Source: Shinella curvata (GTDB taxonomy: Bacteria; Pseudomonadota; Alphaproteobacteria; Rhizobiales; Rhizobiaceae). From it: DNA of 64,000 nt. The notes beneath the pieces are model-generated. The model was given only the letters and a program-made list of their open reading frames with translations, did no database searches and was not told the origin of the DNA. The DNA is taken from contig NZ_JALJCJ010000001.1 in NCBI RefSeq assembly GCF_022899935.1, forward strand, positions 580,053 to 644,052, read 5' to 3'. The translations under genes and the position numbers were made by a program. Within the stretch, counting starts at the first letter, position 1; each line of letters opens with the position of its first letter. Of the stretch, positions 25,358-33,866 are shown piece after piece.

Positions 25358-26374
25358 ATGACCGCCACGAACCCGCTTGCCGCCCTGCTTGCCGAAAAGC
25401 CCTTCCTGCTCGCCGATGGTGCAACGGGCACCTCGCTCTTCGCGATGGGTCTCGAAGCCGGTGAAGCGCCGGAACTGTGGAACGAGGCGAAGCCGGAAAA
25501 CATCACGAAACTGCACCAGGACTTCGTCGATGCCGGTGCCGACATCATCCTGACCAACACCTTCGGCGGCACGCGCCATCGCCTGAAGCTGCACCATGCC
25601 CAGGATCGCGTCTTCGCGCTCAACAAGACGGCCGCCGAGATCGCCCGCGCCGTTGCCGACAAGGCTGACCGCACAGTCATCGTCGCCGGCTCCGTCGGCC
25701 CGACGGGCGAACTGCTCGTGCCACTCGGCGCGCTGACCTATGACGACGCCGTCGCCGCCTTCGTCGAGCAGATCGAAGGCCTCAAGGCCGGCGGCGCCGA
25801 TGTCGCCTGGGTCGAGACCATGTCCTCGCCCGAGGAAATCCGCGCCGCTGCGGAGGGAGCCACCAAGGTCGGCATGCCCTTCGTCTATACCGGCTCCTTC
25901 GACACGGCCGGCAAGACCATGATGGGTCTGCATCCGCGCGACATCCACGGCGTTGCCGGCGATATCGGCGCGGGCCCGCTCGCCGTCGGCGCCAATTGCG
26001 GCGTCGGTGCGTCCGACATCCTGTCCTCGCTGCTCGACATGACCGGCGCCGATCCGGCCGCGACCGTCGTCGTCAAGGGCAATTGCGGCATCCCGGAATT
26101 CCGCGGCTCGGAAATCTACTATTCCGGCACGCCGCCGCTGATGGCCGAATATGCCCGCCTCGCCCGCGATGCCGGCGCGCGCATCATCGGCGGCTGCTGC
26201 GGCACCTCCTGCGAGCACCTCGCCGCCATGCGCGTGGCGCTCGATGCACATGAACCGCGCGAACGCCCGACGCTTGAAGCTATCGTCGAAAAGATCGGCC
26301 CGCTGCGCAACAAGACTGCCGACGAAAGCGCGGCTACTCCCGGCCGCGAACGCGGCGGCCGCCGCCGCAGCTAG
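25358..26374 (+). CDS. bmt: Betaine-homocysteine S-methyltransferase-like / homocysteine-binding methyltransferase
   Basis: Zinc-dependent homocysteine S-methyltransferase domain of 338 residues. Zinc ligands are visible as the Cys of VGANCGVGASD and the Cys pair of GGCCGTSCEHL (about 280-281). The N-terminus LADGATGTSLFAMGLE is the typical homocysteine-binding opening. In rhizobia, proteins of this kind are described as Bmt, which uses glycine betaine as methyl donor. The same domain can also act as the homocysteine module of a split methionine synthase with a free corrinoid protein, and such a protein and a pterin methyltransferase lie 11-16 kb away. Which donor applies here is open. Confidence 0.85.
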   Translation: MTATNPLAALLAEKPFLLADGATGTSLFAMGLEAGEAPELWNEAKPENITKLHQDFVDAGADIILTNTFGGTRHRLKLHHAQDRVFALNKTAAEIARAVADKADRTVIVAGSVGPTGELLVPLGALTYDDAVAAFVEQIEGLKAGGADVAWVETMSSPEEIRAAAEGATKVGMPFVYTGSFDTAGKTMMGLHPRDIHGVAGDIGAGPLAVGANCGVGASDILSSLLDMTGADPAATVVVKGNCGIPEFRGSEIYYSGTPPLMAEYARLARDAGARIIGGCCGTSCEHLAAMRVALDAHEPRERPTLEAIVEKIGPLRNKTADESAATPGRERGGRRRS

Positions 26375-26401
26375 GACTTACCTCTTCCGATCAAAGAAAG
26401 C

Positions 26402-26434
26402 AGCCGCCCCGGCCTTCACCGCGGGCGGCTTTTT
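26402..26434 (+). terminator. Rho-independent terminator after bmt
   Basis: AGCCGCCC...GGGCGGCT stem followed directly by TTTTT at 26430-26434. Confidence 0.9.
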
Positions 26435-26531
26435 CGTAAGCGTAGCTATCGCCATTACCTGCAAGGTAATCGATCTGCCGCACGGCACCACCTAGGGTCC
26501 TCTCACCCAAACAGCTTCACAGGAGAGCCCG

Positions 26532-26855
26532 ATGACCACCTACGCAATCGCCCACCTACGCAACGTCGCCTTCGGCCCGGAGATCATCGCTTATCTCGAA
26601 GGCATCGACGCCACTATGGCGCCCTACGGCGGAGCCTTCGTACTGCATGGCGACGGCAACAAGCAGGTGCTGGAGGGCACCTTTGCCGGCGACATCATCA
26701 TGCTGTCCTTTCCGGACCGCAAGGCGGCGGAAGACTGGTACGCATCGCCCGCCTATCAGGCCATCCTGCCATTGCGCAGCCGCAACTCCGATGGCGATGT
26801 CTTGCTGATCGACGGCGTCGAGGACGGCCATAAAGCCACGGACATTCTGGGCTAG
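26532..26855 (+). CDS. DUF1330 family protein
   Basis: Small cytoplasmic protein of 107 residues with the ferredoxin-like DUF1330 fold: MTTYAIAHLRNV, then YGGAFVLHG and FPDRKAAEDWYASPAYQAILPLR, the family core. Function of the family is not established. AGGAGAGC precedes the ATG. It stands alone after the bmt terminator and is convergent with the aminotransferase. Confidence 0.88.
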   Translation: MTTYAIAHLRNVAFGPEIIAYLEGIDATMAPYGGAFVLHGDGNKQVLEGTFAGDIIMLSFPDRKAAEDWYASPAYQAILPLRSRNSDGDVLLIDGVEDGHKATDILG

Positions 26856-26900
26856 TCACCCGGAAAAGACATCGCAGGCAAGCCCGCGAGGCCTTTGCCA

Positions 26901-28034
26901 TCAGGTCTGCGACAGGAACTCCCTCCAAGCCGTCAAGCCCGCCTCGATGTTCTTGCGCCCGACACCGACACGGAAACGATCCGCCGGCACGGGCAGGAGA
27001 TCGGAGAGGAAGAGGCTGGAGGGGAGAAGCAGAACCCCCTTTTCCTCCACCAGCCGGCGGCAATGCTCTTCCACGCCGTCCTTGCCGAGATAGCGCGTGA
27101 AGGCGACACAGCCGCCATCGGGTGCGACCCATTCATAGAGATCGGGGTAGTCGGCGAAGAAGGCGCCGATCTTGGCGATATTATCAGCGCAGAGCGAACG
27201 ATTGTGCGCGAAAATCGTCTCGCGCGCCTTGATGGCGATGCCCGCCAGCACCTCGGAGGGACGCGCGTTGCAGATGGAGAGATAGTGCTTCATCTTTTCC
27301 ATGCGCTCGAGCAAGGCGTGATCCCGGCAGGCGATCCAGCCGATGCGCAGGCCGGGCAGGCCGTAGGCCTTGGACATGACATTGAGCGAAATGCCCTTTT
27401 CGAAGAGATCGGCCGCCTGCGGCAGGCGCTTGGCGGCATCGATCTCCAGCCCGCGATAGACTTCATCGGAGAAGAGATGGATGCTGCGCTCGGCGCAGAG
27501 CGTAACGAGATCCCGGAAAATCGCCTGATCGGCGATCGTGCCGGTGGGATTGTTCGGGAAATTGACGGCGATGAGCCTGGTTTCCGGGCGGAGAGCCGCG
27601 CGCACATCATCGAGATCGAGCTGCCAGCGGTTTTCCGGCCGAAGCGCGATACCGGTCACTTTACCCGCGATGGTAACCGGCATCGTCTCCATCGACTGAT
27701 AGTTCGGCACCGTGACGATGGCGTGATCGCCGGGACCGAGCAGAGCGAGCATGGCGCAATAAAGCCCCTCCTCCGCCCCTGCGAAAGTGAGGATATCCGC
27801 GCCCGAAAGCGTGTCATAGGTCGAGGCGATCGTCTCGCGCAAAGCCGGCGCGCCCCAGGTCTCGGTATAGCCGAGCGACACGCGCTCCCAGGTCTCGCGA
27901 TCCTCGGGGCCGGCAAGCGCCAGGAGATCCGACATCGTCATGGTCTCGGCATCACTTGCCGTCATGTGGTGGCGCGCCTTGAACTCCCAGCGCGAAAAAT
28001 GGGTTTCGAGGCGGAAATCCGGCAGCGTGGTCAT
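26901..28034 (-). CDS. Class I/II PLP-dependent aminotransferase
   Basis: Fold-type I enzyme of 377 residues. The PLP lysine is in SKAYGLPGLRIGW, the cofactor-binding FPNNPTGT and FSDEVYRGLE motifs are intact. Members of this branch act on amino acids or related amines; the substrate is not evident. The start at 28034 overlaps the stop of the upstream PAS-HTH regulator as ATGA, so the pair is one operon and the regulator probably senses the substrate. Confidence 0.85.
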   Translation of the reverse strand: MTTLPDFRLETHFSRWEFKARHHMTASDAETMTMSDLLALAGPEDRETWERVSLGYTETWGAPALRETIASTYDTLSGADILTFAGAEEGLYCAMLALLGPGDHAIVTVPNYQSMETMPVTIAGKVTGIALRPENRWQLDLDDVRAALRPETRLIAVNFPNNPTGTIADQAIFRDLVTLCAERSIHLFSDEVYRGLEIDAAKRLPQAADLFEKGISLNVMSKAYGLPGLRIGWIACRDHALLERMEKMKHYLSICNARPSEVLAGIAIKARETIFAHNRSLCADNIAKIGAFFADYPDLYEWVAPDGGCVAFTRYLGKDGVEEHCRRLVEEKGVLLLPSSLFLSDLLPVPADRFRVGVGRKNIEAGLTAWREFLSQT

Positions 28035-28678
28035 GGCGTCGTATCCTCTTGGCTCTGGCGCCGGGCATCGGCGAGATAGTTGTAGATCGAGGCGCGCGAA
28101 GCGCCGATGAGGCCGGCGAGATGATCGACGGCGTTGCGGGTCTGGAAGAGGCCCCGCTCGTCGAGCACCGCCACGAGCGCGACGCGGTCGCCCTTCTTGA
28201 GGGTAGCGAGCGCAAGTCCGCGGCTGCGCAGCCAGTCGTGCAGCGCCGTGTTGATTTCTTCGCGCCAATCGCCGGCAAAGAGCGATGGCGGGCGGGGTGC
28301 GGCCGTGCCGGTAAAGGCGGAGAGAAGCTTCGCAGCAGCTTCGAAATGCGAGATGTCCATATTGATGCACAGCAGACCGAGTGCCTGCCCGTAATCGTCT
28401 TTCAGCACGGCAGTCACGGATTTCAGACGCCGGCCGTCTTCACCGGTCTTCTCATAGGGACCATAGACACCGCCCGCGCCGACTCCGGCCAGCTCTTCCC
28501 CGACAAGGGATTCCATTTCGGGCTTGCGGCCGGAAAAGGCATTCCAGATTCCGGCTATCAGCCCGGTTTCGAGATCGTGCAGCACGACCTCGGCATGGGG
28601 ATAGAGCAAAGTAGAGATGGCCGCGGCGGTCGCGGCGTGCTGACGCAGCAGCAGATCGGCATTTGATGAATCGAACAT
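28031..28678 (-). CDS. PAS-like YheO-family regulator with C-terminal HTH (DauR-like)
   Basis: Cytoplasmic regulator of 215 residues. The N-terminal YheO/PAS-like domain (about 15-120, containing ISTLLYPHAEVVLHDLETG) is followed by a C-terminal HTH (GLFQTRNAVDHLAGLIGASRASIYNYL). The closest described layout is DauR, which controls D-arginine catabolism. It is translationally coupled to the aminotransferase. Palindromes just upstream of its start suggest autoregulation. ATG at 28678 chosen; a TTG further upstream lies inside the operator. Confidence 0.82.
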   Translation of the reverse strand: MFDSSNADLLLRQHAATAAAISTLLYPHAEVVLHDLETGLIAGIWNAFSGRKPEMESLVGEELAGVGAGGVYGPYEKTGEDGRRLKSVTAVLKDDYGQALGLLCINMDISHFEAAAKLLSAFTGTAAPRPPSLFAGDWREEINTALHDWLRSRGLALATLKKGDRVALVAVLDERGLFQTRNAVDHLAGLIGASRASIYNYLADARRQSQEDTTP

Positions 28679-28690
28679 TCGGACAAACAA

Positions 28691-28733
28691 TCCAAAATTG
28701 GATTATTTGTCAATATTGGATTTTTAGTCCAAA
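28691..28733. promoter_or_regulatory. TCCAA/TTGGA operator cluster upstream of the PAS-HTH regulator
   Basis: A perfect 12-base palindrome TCCAAAATTGGA at 28691-28702 is followed by a second, spaced pair ATTGGA-N7-TCCAA ending near 28732. It lies 13 bases before the regulator start, in the divergent gap to the 115-aa gene, and is probably the operator of the regulator-aminotransferase operon. Confidence 0.6.
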
Positions 28734-28806
28734 CACTTTTTGCCTGCTTGCGGGAGCTTTTGCGCCGTCCTATCCAAGGCAAGGTCGATTCCGAAGGGGG
28801 ATGAAC

Positions 28807-29154
28807 ATGAGCGCGGATCTTGCAGCCTTTCCGGACCGGGAGACCGTTGCCGACAAGCTTGCCGCTCTTGGCGAGAGCGAGCAGGCATATCTGCGCCTTC
28901 TCATGGAGAATGCCCAGCAGGACGAAAACCTGCTGGAAGGCCTCCACCTCTGCCTGAACCGCGCAGCGGGCGCCCCCTTTCTGAATTCGCTGAAACTGGA
29001 AAAACTCGGCCAATGGTTGGGCCAAACCGCTCCCAAGCGGCTGCAAATGCGCCTGACGGAAACCGCACGCTCCAGCCAGCACGCTGCCTATGCCGCCTTC
29101 CGCGCCGGCCTCACCCGCTCAGGCGGCCTCGAAAAGGCCTATCCGAAAGCCTGA
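28807..29154 (+). CDS. Hypothetical protein, 115 aa
   Basis: Unrecognised, mostly helical and soluble protein (MSADLAAFPDRETVADKL...). GAAGGGGG lies six bases before the ATG at 28807, and codon use matches the neighbours. It contains a leucine-rich central helix (SEQAYLRLLMENAQQDENLLEGLHLCL) and an alanine-rich C-terminus. Its 3' end overlaps the convergent LysR gene by 16 bases. Divergent from the PAS-HTH regulator, so it may be under the same operators. Confidence 0.65.
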   Translation: MSADLAAFPDRETVADKLAALGESEQAYLRLLMENAQQDENLLEGLHLCLNRAAGAPFLNSLKLEKLGQWLGQTAPKRLQMRLTETARSSQHAAYAAFRAGLTRSGGLEKAYPKA

Positions 29155-30056
29155 TCCGCGCCTGTCGCAAGCGGCCCGAAGGACTTGCGGATCAGGTCCG
29201 CCATACCGTCGATTGCCGGCCCGCTGCGCCGGGGATTGCGTTTCAGCACAACGCGCGAGGAATCCACCACCGGAAATCCGTCGGCAGGCGTCAGCTCTCG
29301 GGCGCCCGGCGGAATGTTGCTGCGGGCAAGCGGTGCGATGGCGAGCCCGCTTGCCACGGCCGACCGCAGGCCGCTGCTCGTGTCGCTGGTGTAGGACACC
29401 CGATACGGGATCGCATGACGCTCCAGCGAACGCTGGGCGAATTCCCGGCACCAGACCGAACGCCGATAGAAGGCGACGGGCACCGGGCGCTCCAGATGCA
29501 GATTATGCGCGACGGACGCCACCCAGACCGTCGGGTCGATCGCCAGAAGCTCGCCGGAAATGCCGCCATCCCATTCGAAGATGACGGCCAGATCGAGCTC
29601 GTCCGCCTCCAGCGCTTCCATCTGCTGGCCCGTGTAGCCACAAAACACCGTCACCTCCGCACCTGGATGGGCCTCCGCGAAGCCAGCCAGCGCGTTGGGT
29701 AGGACGGTCTGATTGTATTCCTCGGGTATGCCTACCCGCACCGGCCCGTCCAGCGGTAAGGTGCGCATCGCCGCCGTCGTCTCGTCGACCAGCCCGACGA
29801 TGCGCTTGGCATAGGGCAGCAACCGCTGCCCCTCCATCGTCAGCCCGACCCCGCGCGGACCGCGTTCGAAAAGTTTCACGCCGATGGAATCCTCCAGCTT
29901 GCGCACCTGCATGCTGATCGCCGATTGCGTGCGCGCGAGCTTGTCGGCCGCGTGCGTGACATTGCCCGCCTGGGCGACGGCGACGAAAATCCTGAGTAGA
30001 TCGCTTTCGAGAGGTGGGTACATGGCGCCATCGATTTTTCTGATGTCAGCCATCAT
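29139..30056 (-). CDS. LysR-family transcriptional regulator (divergent from DUF1127 gene)
   Basis: Regulator of 305 residues: N-terminal winged HTH (LLRIFVAVAQAGNVTHAADKLARTQSAISMQVRKLE) and a C-terminal periplasmic-binding-like ligand domain. It resembles the second LysR in this window in having a DUF1127 gene divergently next to it. TTCGTTTGTGAAAT at 30062-30075 in the shared leader matches a motif next to the other pair. The start could be MMADIRK (30056) or the MYPPLESD further in. Target unknown beyond the neighbour. Confidence 0.88.
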   Translation of the reverse strand: MMADIRKIDGAMYPPLESDLLRIFVAVAQAGNVTHAADKLARTQSAISMQVRKLEDSIGVKLFERGPRGVGLTMEGQRLLPYAKRIVGLVDETTAAMRTLPLDGPVRVGIPEEYNQTVLPNALAGFAEAHPGAEVTVFCGYTGQQMEALEADELDLAVIFEWDGGISGELLAIDPTVWVASVAHNLHLERPVPVAFYRRSVWCREFAQRSLERHAIPYRVSYTSDTSSGLRSAVASGLAIAPLARSNIPPGARELTPADGFPVVDSSRVVLKRNPRRSGPAIDGMADLIRKSFGPLATGADQAFG

Positions 30057-30120
30057 CGCTATTCGTTTGTGAAATGTCTATGGCTTTGCTTGGCTCTGTG
30101 CAGAAGGAAAGGCGCAGAGC

Positions 30121-30402
30121 ATGGGTATTTTCGAGACATTACGGTCGATCTGGAAGCATCATCGCCAGAAGCGGATAGAGCGGGAAGCTTTGCGTTTGCT
30201 CGTCGCGCGCGGCGACCGGCGATTGCTGCGCGATGCGGGCCTCGATCTGGTGAAGGGTAGCCGGTTGGGCTGCGAGCCTCTGCCACAAACGAAAGAGAGG
30301 CGCTGGACAGCGCCCCTCATCCGTCTGCCGTCCCCTGCCGCTCGCAGACGGAGCGAGAAGGATAGCGCGGTGGCCTCCTCAAGCAATCGGCCCGCCGCGT
30401 AG
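30121..30402 (+). CDS. DUF1127 (YjiS-like) small arginine-rich protein
   Basis: Protein of 93 residues with a DUF1127-type core near the N-terminus: basic helix WKHHRQKRIEREALRLL followed by LLRDAGLDLVKG, corresponding to the family's L..DIGL ending. The arginine/serine-rich C-terminal half is longer than usual. DUF1127 proteins are abundant in Rhizobiaceae and some bind RNA or affect phosphate and carbon metabolism. It follows AAGGAAAGG and is divergent from a LysR gene, as is the pair of DUF1127 genes near 46.7 kb. Confidence 0.7.
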   Translation: MGIFETLRSIWKHHRQKRIEREALRLLVARGDRRLLRDAGLDLVKGSRLGCEPLPQTKERRWTAPLIRLPSPAARRRSEKDSAVASSSNRPAA

Positions 30403-30407
30403 CCGCC

Positions 30408-32450
30408 TCACTTTCCGCCGGAAAGGCCCTGTGCCAGTTGCACCAGCTTCACGAACTCCGCCCGGTAGCCGAAGGGATCATTGCCCTTGGCGGCTTCGGC
30501 GAGGCCGAGGATCGAGCCGTAGGCATAGTCCTGCAGGGCGGAAACGCCCTTCAGCTTCTGCCCGAAGGCTGCGACCGCAACCGAGAAGCGGATATCGGCT
30601 GAGGCGGCGTTCACGTCTGCAACGGCATTGGCATCCGTTACCGGCATCGTCACGAGCTCGCTCTTGTCGCCATCCGGCTTCTTCCAGCGCATCTTCAGGA
30701 AGGCGAGTTCGCCATTGCCGGCGGCCTGCGTCGTCGCGGCATCCGCCTTGCCGTAGCGCAGGGGATCGTTCAGCACGGCGGGGCTGCCCTTCGGCGTCAC
30801 CTCGTAGATCGCGGTCACCCGGTGGCCGGAACCGATATCGCCGGCATCGACCTTGTCGTTGTTGAAATCCTCGCGGTTGAGAATACGGGTCTCGTAGCCG
30901 ATCAGGCGATATTCGGCGACGCGCTCCGGATTGAACTCGATCTGGAATTTCACATCTTTGGCGATGGGGAAGAGCGAGGATCCCGCCTCCTCCACCAATG
31001 TCTTCTGCGCCTCGGCGAGCGTATCGATATAGGCAGCCGTGCCGTTGCCGTTCTGCGCCAGCGTCTGCATCATGCCGTCATTATAGTTGCCGCGGCCGAA
31101 ACCGAGCACCGAGAGGAAAATGCCGCTCTTGCGGCGCTCCTCGATGATGCGCTTCAGGTCCTCGTCGCTCGCCGGGCCGACATTGAAGTCGCCGTCCGTC
31201 GCCAGCATGACGCGGTTGACGCCATCCTTCTTGAAGGCCTTTTCCGCCAGCTTGTAGGCCGCCTCGATGCCCTGGGCGCCCGCGGTCGAACCGCCGGGCT
31301 GGAGATTGTCGATGGCGTCGAGGATCTTCTGGCGATCCTTGGCAGCCGTCGGTTCCAGCACCACGCCGGCATCGCCGGCATAGGTGACGATCGACACCGT
31401 ATCCGTCTCCTTCAGCTTGCCGACGAGCAGGCGGAAGGCGCTTTTCAGGAGCGGCAGCTTGTCGTCCTCGTCCATCGAGCCGGAAACGTCGATCAGGAAG
31501 ACGAGGTTGGCGGAAGGCTGCTCCGTCGCCACGGTCTCGAAACCCTTGATGCCGACATGCAGCAGCTCGGTGTCCTTGTTCCAGGGTGTCGGCATGACGG
31601 TGACGGTAGCGTTGAATGGCTTTTCCGCCGTGTCCGGCCCCTTCCAGTCATAGGGGAAGTAGTTGACCAGTTCCTCGACACGCACCGAATCCGGCTCAGG
31701 CAGACTTCCACCAAGGAGTTCGCGGCGCATATAGGAATAGGAGGCCGTGTCGACATCCGCCGAGAAGGTCGAGACCGGATCGGTGGCGACGCTCTGGACC
31801 GGATTCGGATCAGCAGAGGCGAAGCGCTCGCGGTTCTCTTCCGGCATCGGCATGGCGATGGAATCGGCCACGGCCGAGGGCTGCGTCACCGTCCGGCTGA
31901 GCGCCTGCATATTGGCGGCCCCGCCGACGGCAAGCGATTCCGGCATGGACTCAGCCATTTCCTCGTCACGGCTTTCGGCAAGCGGTGCGGGTTCTGCGGC
32001 AAGCGTCGTCGTCTCCTGTGCCGCATCAGCAGCGATCTTGCCGTCAACTTCGGTTTCAGCTGTCGTCGGCGCCTCTGCCTTGGCCTTTTTCGCCTCGGTT
32101 TTGCGAGCGCGCTGGTCCTGGTCAACAGGTTTTGCGGCAATCTCAGTCTCGGTCGTCAGCGGCACCGTGCCGTTGCGCACCATTTCATAGCTGACAAGGC
32201 CTGCGACGGGCACGACGAGCAGAGTAGCCAGGGCCGAGCCGGCCAGAAATTTGCGGTTCATGATGGGGCTCCATATCCGGTTGAAGATGGAGGTTTGACG
32301 CCCGCCCTTGATCGATCCTTGGGGTGCATCGGCATTTTTTTCCGCATCGTCGAAAGCCTGCATGGCGGCGGCGAGGGCTGCCGTGCGCGCCGAGGCATTA
32401 GAGGCCGGGGGCGTGCGGCGGGCGAGTTTTTCGAGGTCAAGATCGGTCAT
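30408..32450 (-). CDS. Membrane-anchored von Willebrand factor A protein, probable partner of the ECF sigma factor
   Basis: Protein of 680 residues. A cytoplasmic N-terminal part (about 1-62) is followed by one transmembrane helix (FLAGSALATLLVVPVAGLVSYEM), a low-complexity Ala/Glu region, a vWF_A N-terminal domain with FSADVDTASYSYMRREL, a vWA domain with the metal site DVSGSMD, and a C-terminal DUF3520 region. It starts 14 bases after the sigma factor gene. The position, one-helix topology and cytoplasmic head suit a membrane-bound regulator of that sigma factor, but no classical anti-sigma zinc motif is seen. Ligand unknown. Confidence 0.85.
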   Translation of the reverse strand: MTDLDLEKLARRTPPASNASARTAALAAAMQAFDDAEKNADAPQGSIKGGRQTSIFNRIWSPIMNRKFLAGSALATLLVVPVAGLVSYEMVRNGTVPLTTETEIAAKPVDQDQRARKTEAKKAKAEAPTTAETEVDGKIAADAAQETTTLAAEPAPLAESRDEEMAESMPESLAVGGAANMQALSRTVTQPSAVADSIAMPMPEENRERFASADPNPVQSVATDPVSTFSADVDTASYSYMRRELLGGSLPEPDSVRVEELVNYFPYDWKGPDTAEKPFNATVTVMPTPWNKDTELLHVGIKGFETVATEQPSANLVFLIDVSGSMDEDDKLPLLKSAFRLLVGKLKETDTVSIVTYAGDAGVVLEPTAAKDRQKILDAIDNLQPGGSTAGAQGIEAAYKLAEKAFKKDGVNRVMLATDGDFNVGPASDEDLKRIIEERRKSGIFLSVLGFGRGNYNDGMMQTLAQNGNGTAAYIDTLAEAQKTLVEEAGSSLFPIAKDVKFQIEFNPERVAEYRLIGYETRILNREDFNNDKVDAGDIGSGHRVTAIYEVTPKGSPAVLNDPLRYGKADAATTQAAGNGELAFLKMRWKKPDGDKSELVTMPVTDANAVADVNAASADIRFSVAVAAFGQKLKGVSALQDYAYGSILGLAEAAKGNDPFGYRAEFVKLVQLAQGLSGGK

Positions 32451-32464
32451 ATCAGGTCCTTCCG

Positions 32465-32986
32465 TCACGCGGCGGCATCGCGCAAAAGCACCTTCAGGCG
32501 CTTGCGGGCTTCGTGCACATGCCAGGAAATCGTCGTTTCGGCGCAACCGAGCACATCGGCCGCAGCGGCGTGGCTCAGGCCTTCACCGTAGATCAGCAGT
32601 ACCGCATCGCGCTGCTTGTCCGGCAGCTGCCGCACGGCCTGCCACAGCTCTTCGCTGCCCTCTTCCGCCGGACCACCGTGCAGCACCGCCTGCTCACGCA
32701 GATAGGCCGCATCGCGCCATTCGGCGCGGCGGCGCTTGCGCATCTGGTCGCGCGCAGCATTCAGCGTCACCGTATAGAGCCATGTACTGAGCCGGCTCGC
32801 GCCCTTGAAGCCCCTGATAGCGTTGGCGAGGCGTATGCACACCTCCTGCGCCACGTCCTCGGCATCCTGCCGGTCGCCGCACCATCGCCAGGCGACGGCA
32901 TGAATGAAATCATAGCGGCTTTCGATCAGGGCGGCGAAGGCCTGCCTGTCTCCCAAAGCCGCCTTTTCGACAAGTTCTGTTTCCAC
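32465..32986 (-). CDS. ECF RNA polymerase sigma factor
   Basis: Sigma-70-family ECF factor of 173 residues. Region 2 (AFAALIESRYDFIHAVAWRWCGDRQDAEDVAQEV, with the DAEDVAQEV core-binding helix) and region 4 (LPDKQRDAVLLIYGEGLSHAAAADVLGCAETTISWHVHEARKRL) are both complete. It is followed closely by the membrane vWA gene, which by position would be its regulator. No separate anti-sigma gene is seen. Confidence 0.93.
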   Translation of the reverse strand: METELVEKAALGDRQAFAALIESRYDFIHAVAWRWCGDRQDAEDVAQEVCIRLANAIRGFKGASRLSTWLYTVTLNAARDQMRKRRRAEWRDAAYLREQAVLHGGPAEEGSEELWQAVRQLPDKQRDAVLLIYGEGLSHAAAADVLGCAETTISWHVHEARKRLKVLLRDAAA

Positions 32987-33065
32987 GGGTCCATCCCGAT
33001 TGCGTGCACTATCCCTTCAGACGTGCGTCACAGGGCGATCCTTGGGTGGTCCCGCGAAAAAAATC

Positions 33066-33818
33066 TCACCAGGGCAGATTTTTTACGACGGCGATGATGG
33101 TGCCCATCACTGCGTCGCGGTCATGCCGCCGGATTTCCGGGGCGTAAAGGCTGGAAATGCTGCCATCGAGGAACAGCGCATTTTTGCTCTGAAGCCGATC
33201 CCGGAACAGCGTTGCGAAATCGTGGAAGCGCACCGGATCATTGGAAATCGCAAACGCGACGCGTCCATCCGGCAGGATGCCGACGCCGTTGCGGATTTGC
33301 AGGCTCGTCGCATCGGGCAGGAAACGCGCATGGACCTGCCCGTCGATCACCAGCATCGGACCGGACTGCGTCGCCTCGCGCGGCGAAAGACCGGCCTTTG
33401 CCAAGGCTTCCGTCTCCATCACGCCAGCCTTGCCGTCGCCCACCCAGAACACGCCGTTCGGCTTCATGAAGAAATTGCCGAAGGCATTGGTCTGGTTGAG
33501 TTTGCCGGTCTCCCGGCCCTGCTCGACCAGCAACCCGACCGGGCCGTAACCCGGATGATACATGCCGCCGTTCATGGCGAAGCTCATGTGCTGGCCGTTG
33601 CGCAGCAGATGCGTGTTGAGCTGATCGTAGGTCGCCCCCCGCGTCTCCAGCGTCTTGGTACCGAAGAGACGGATCGTATCCTTGGCGGGGTCGAAGGTGC
33701 AGACGGTATAGCGGCCGGAGAGGTGCTCGGTCTCGGTGCAATGGGGCGGTTCAGCCATGGCAAGGTTCCGAAGGGCAAGGGTGAAAGACAGGACGGAGAG
33801 GAACAGGAGCGCGCGCAT
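33066..33818 (-). CDS. DUF2233 / phosphodiester glycosidase-like secreted protein
   Basis: Exported protein of 250 residues with a signal peptide (MRALLFLSVLSFTLALRNLAMA). The DUF2233/NAGPA core is visible as FAMNGGMYHPGYGPVGLLVEQG, SGPMLVIDG and the C-terminal ALFLDGSISSLYAPE. Relatives include the enzyme that uncovers mannose-6-phosphate and the YrrE/YigE proteins; activity here is unproven. It follows the 4Fe-4S gene on the same strand by about 50 bases and could be its last co-transcribed gene. Start at 33818 chosen because the signal peptide begins there. Confidence 0.8.
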   Translation of the reverse strand: MRALLFLSVLSFTLALRNLAMAEPPHCTETEHLSGRYTVCTFDPAKDTIRLFGTKTLETRGATYDQLNTHLLRNGQHMSFAMNGGMYHPGYGPVGLLVEQGRETGKLNQTNAFGNFFMKPNGVFWVGDGKAGVMETEALAKAGLSPREATQSGPMLVIDGQVHARFLPDATSLQIRNGVGILPDGRVAFAISNDPVRFHDFATLFRDRLQSKNALFLDGSISSLYAPEIRRHDRDAVMGTIIAVVKNLPW

Positions 33819-33866
33819 GTCTCTTGGCTCAAGGGGCAATGCGGCGAATTTAGCGACGGGCCGCGA

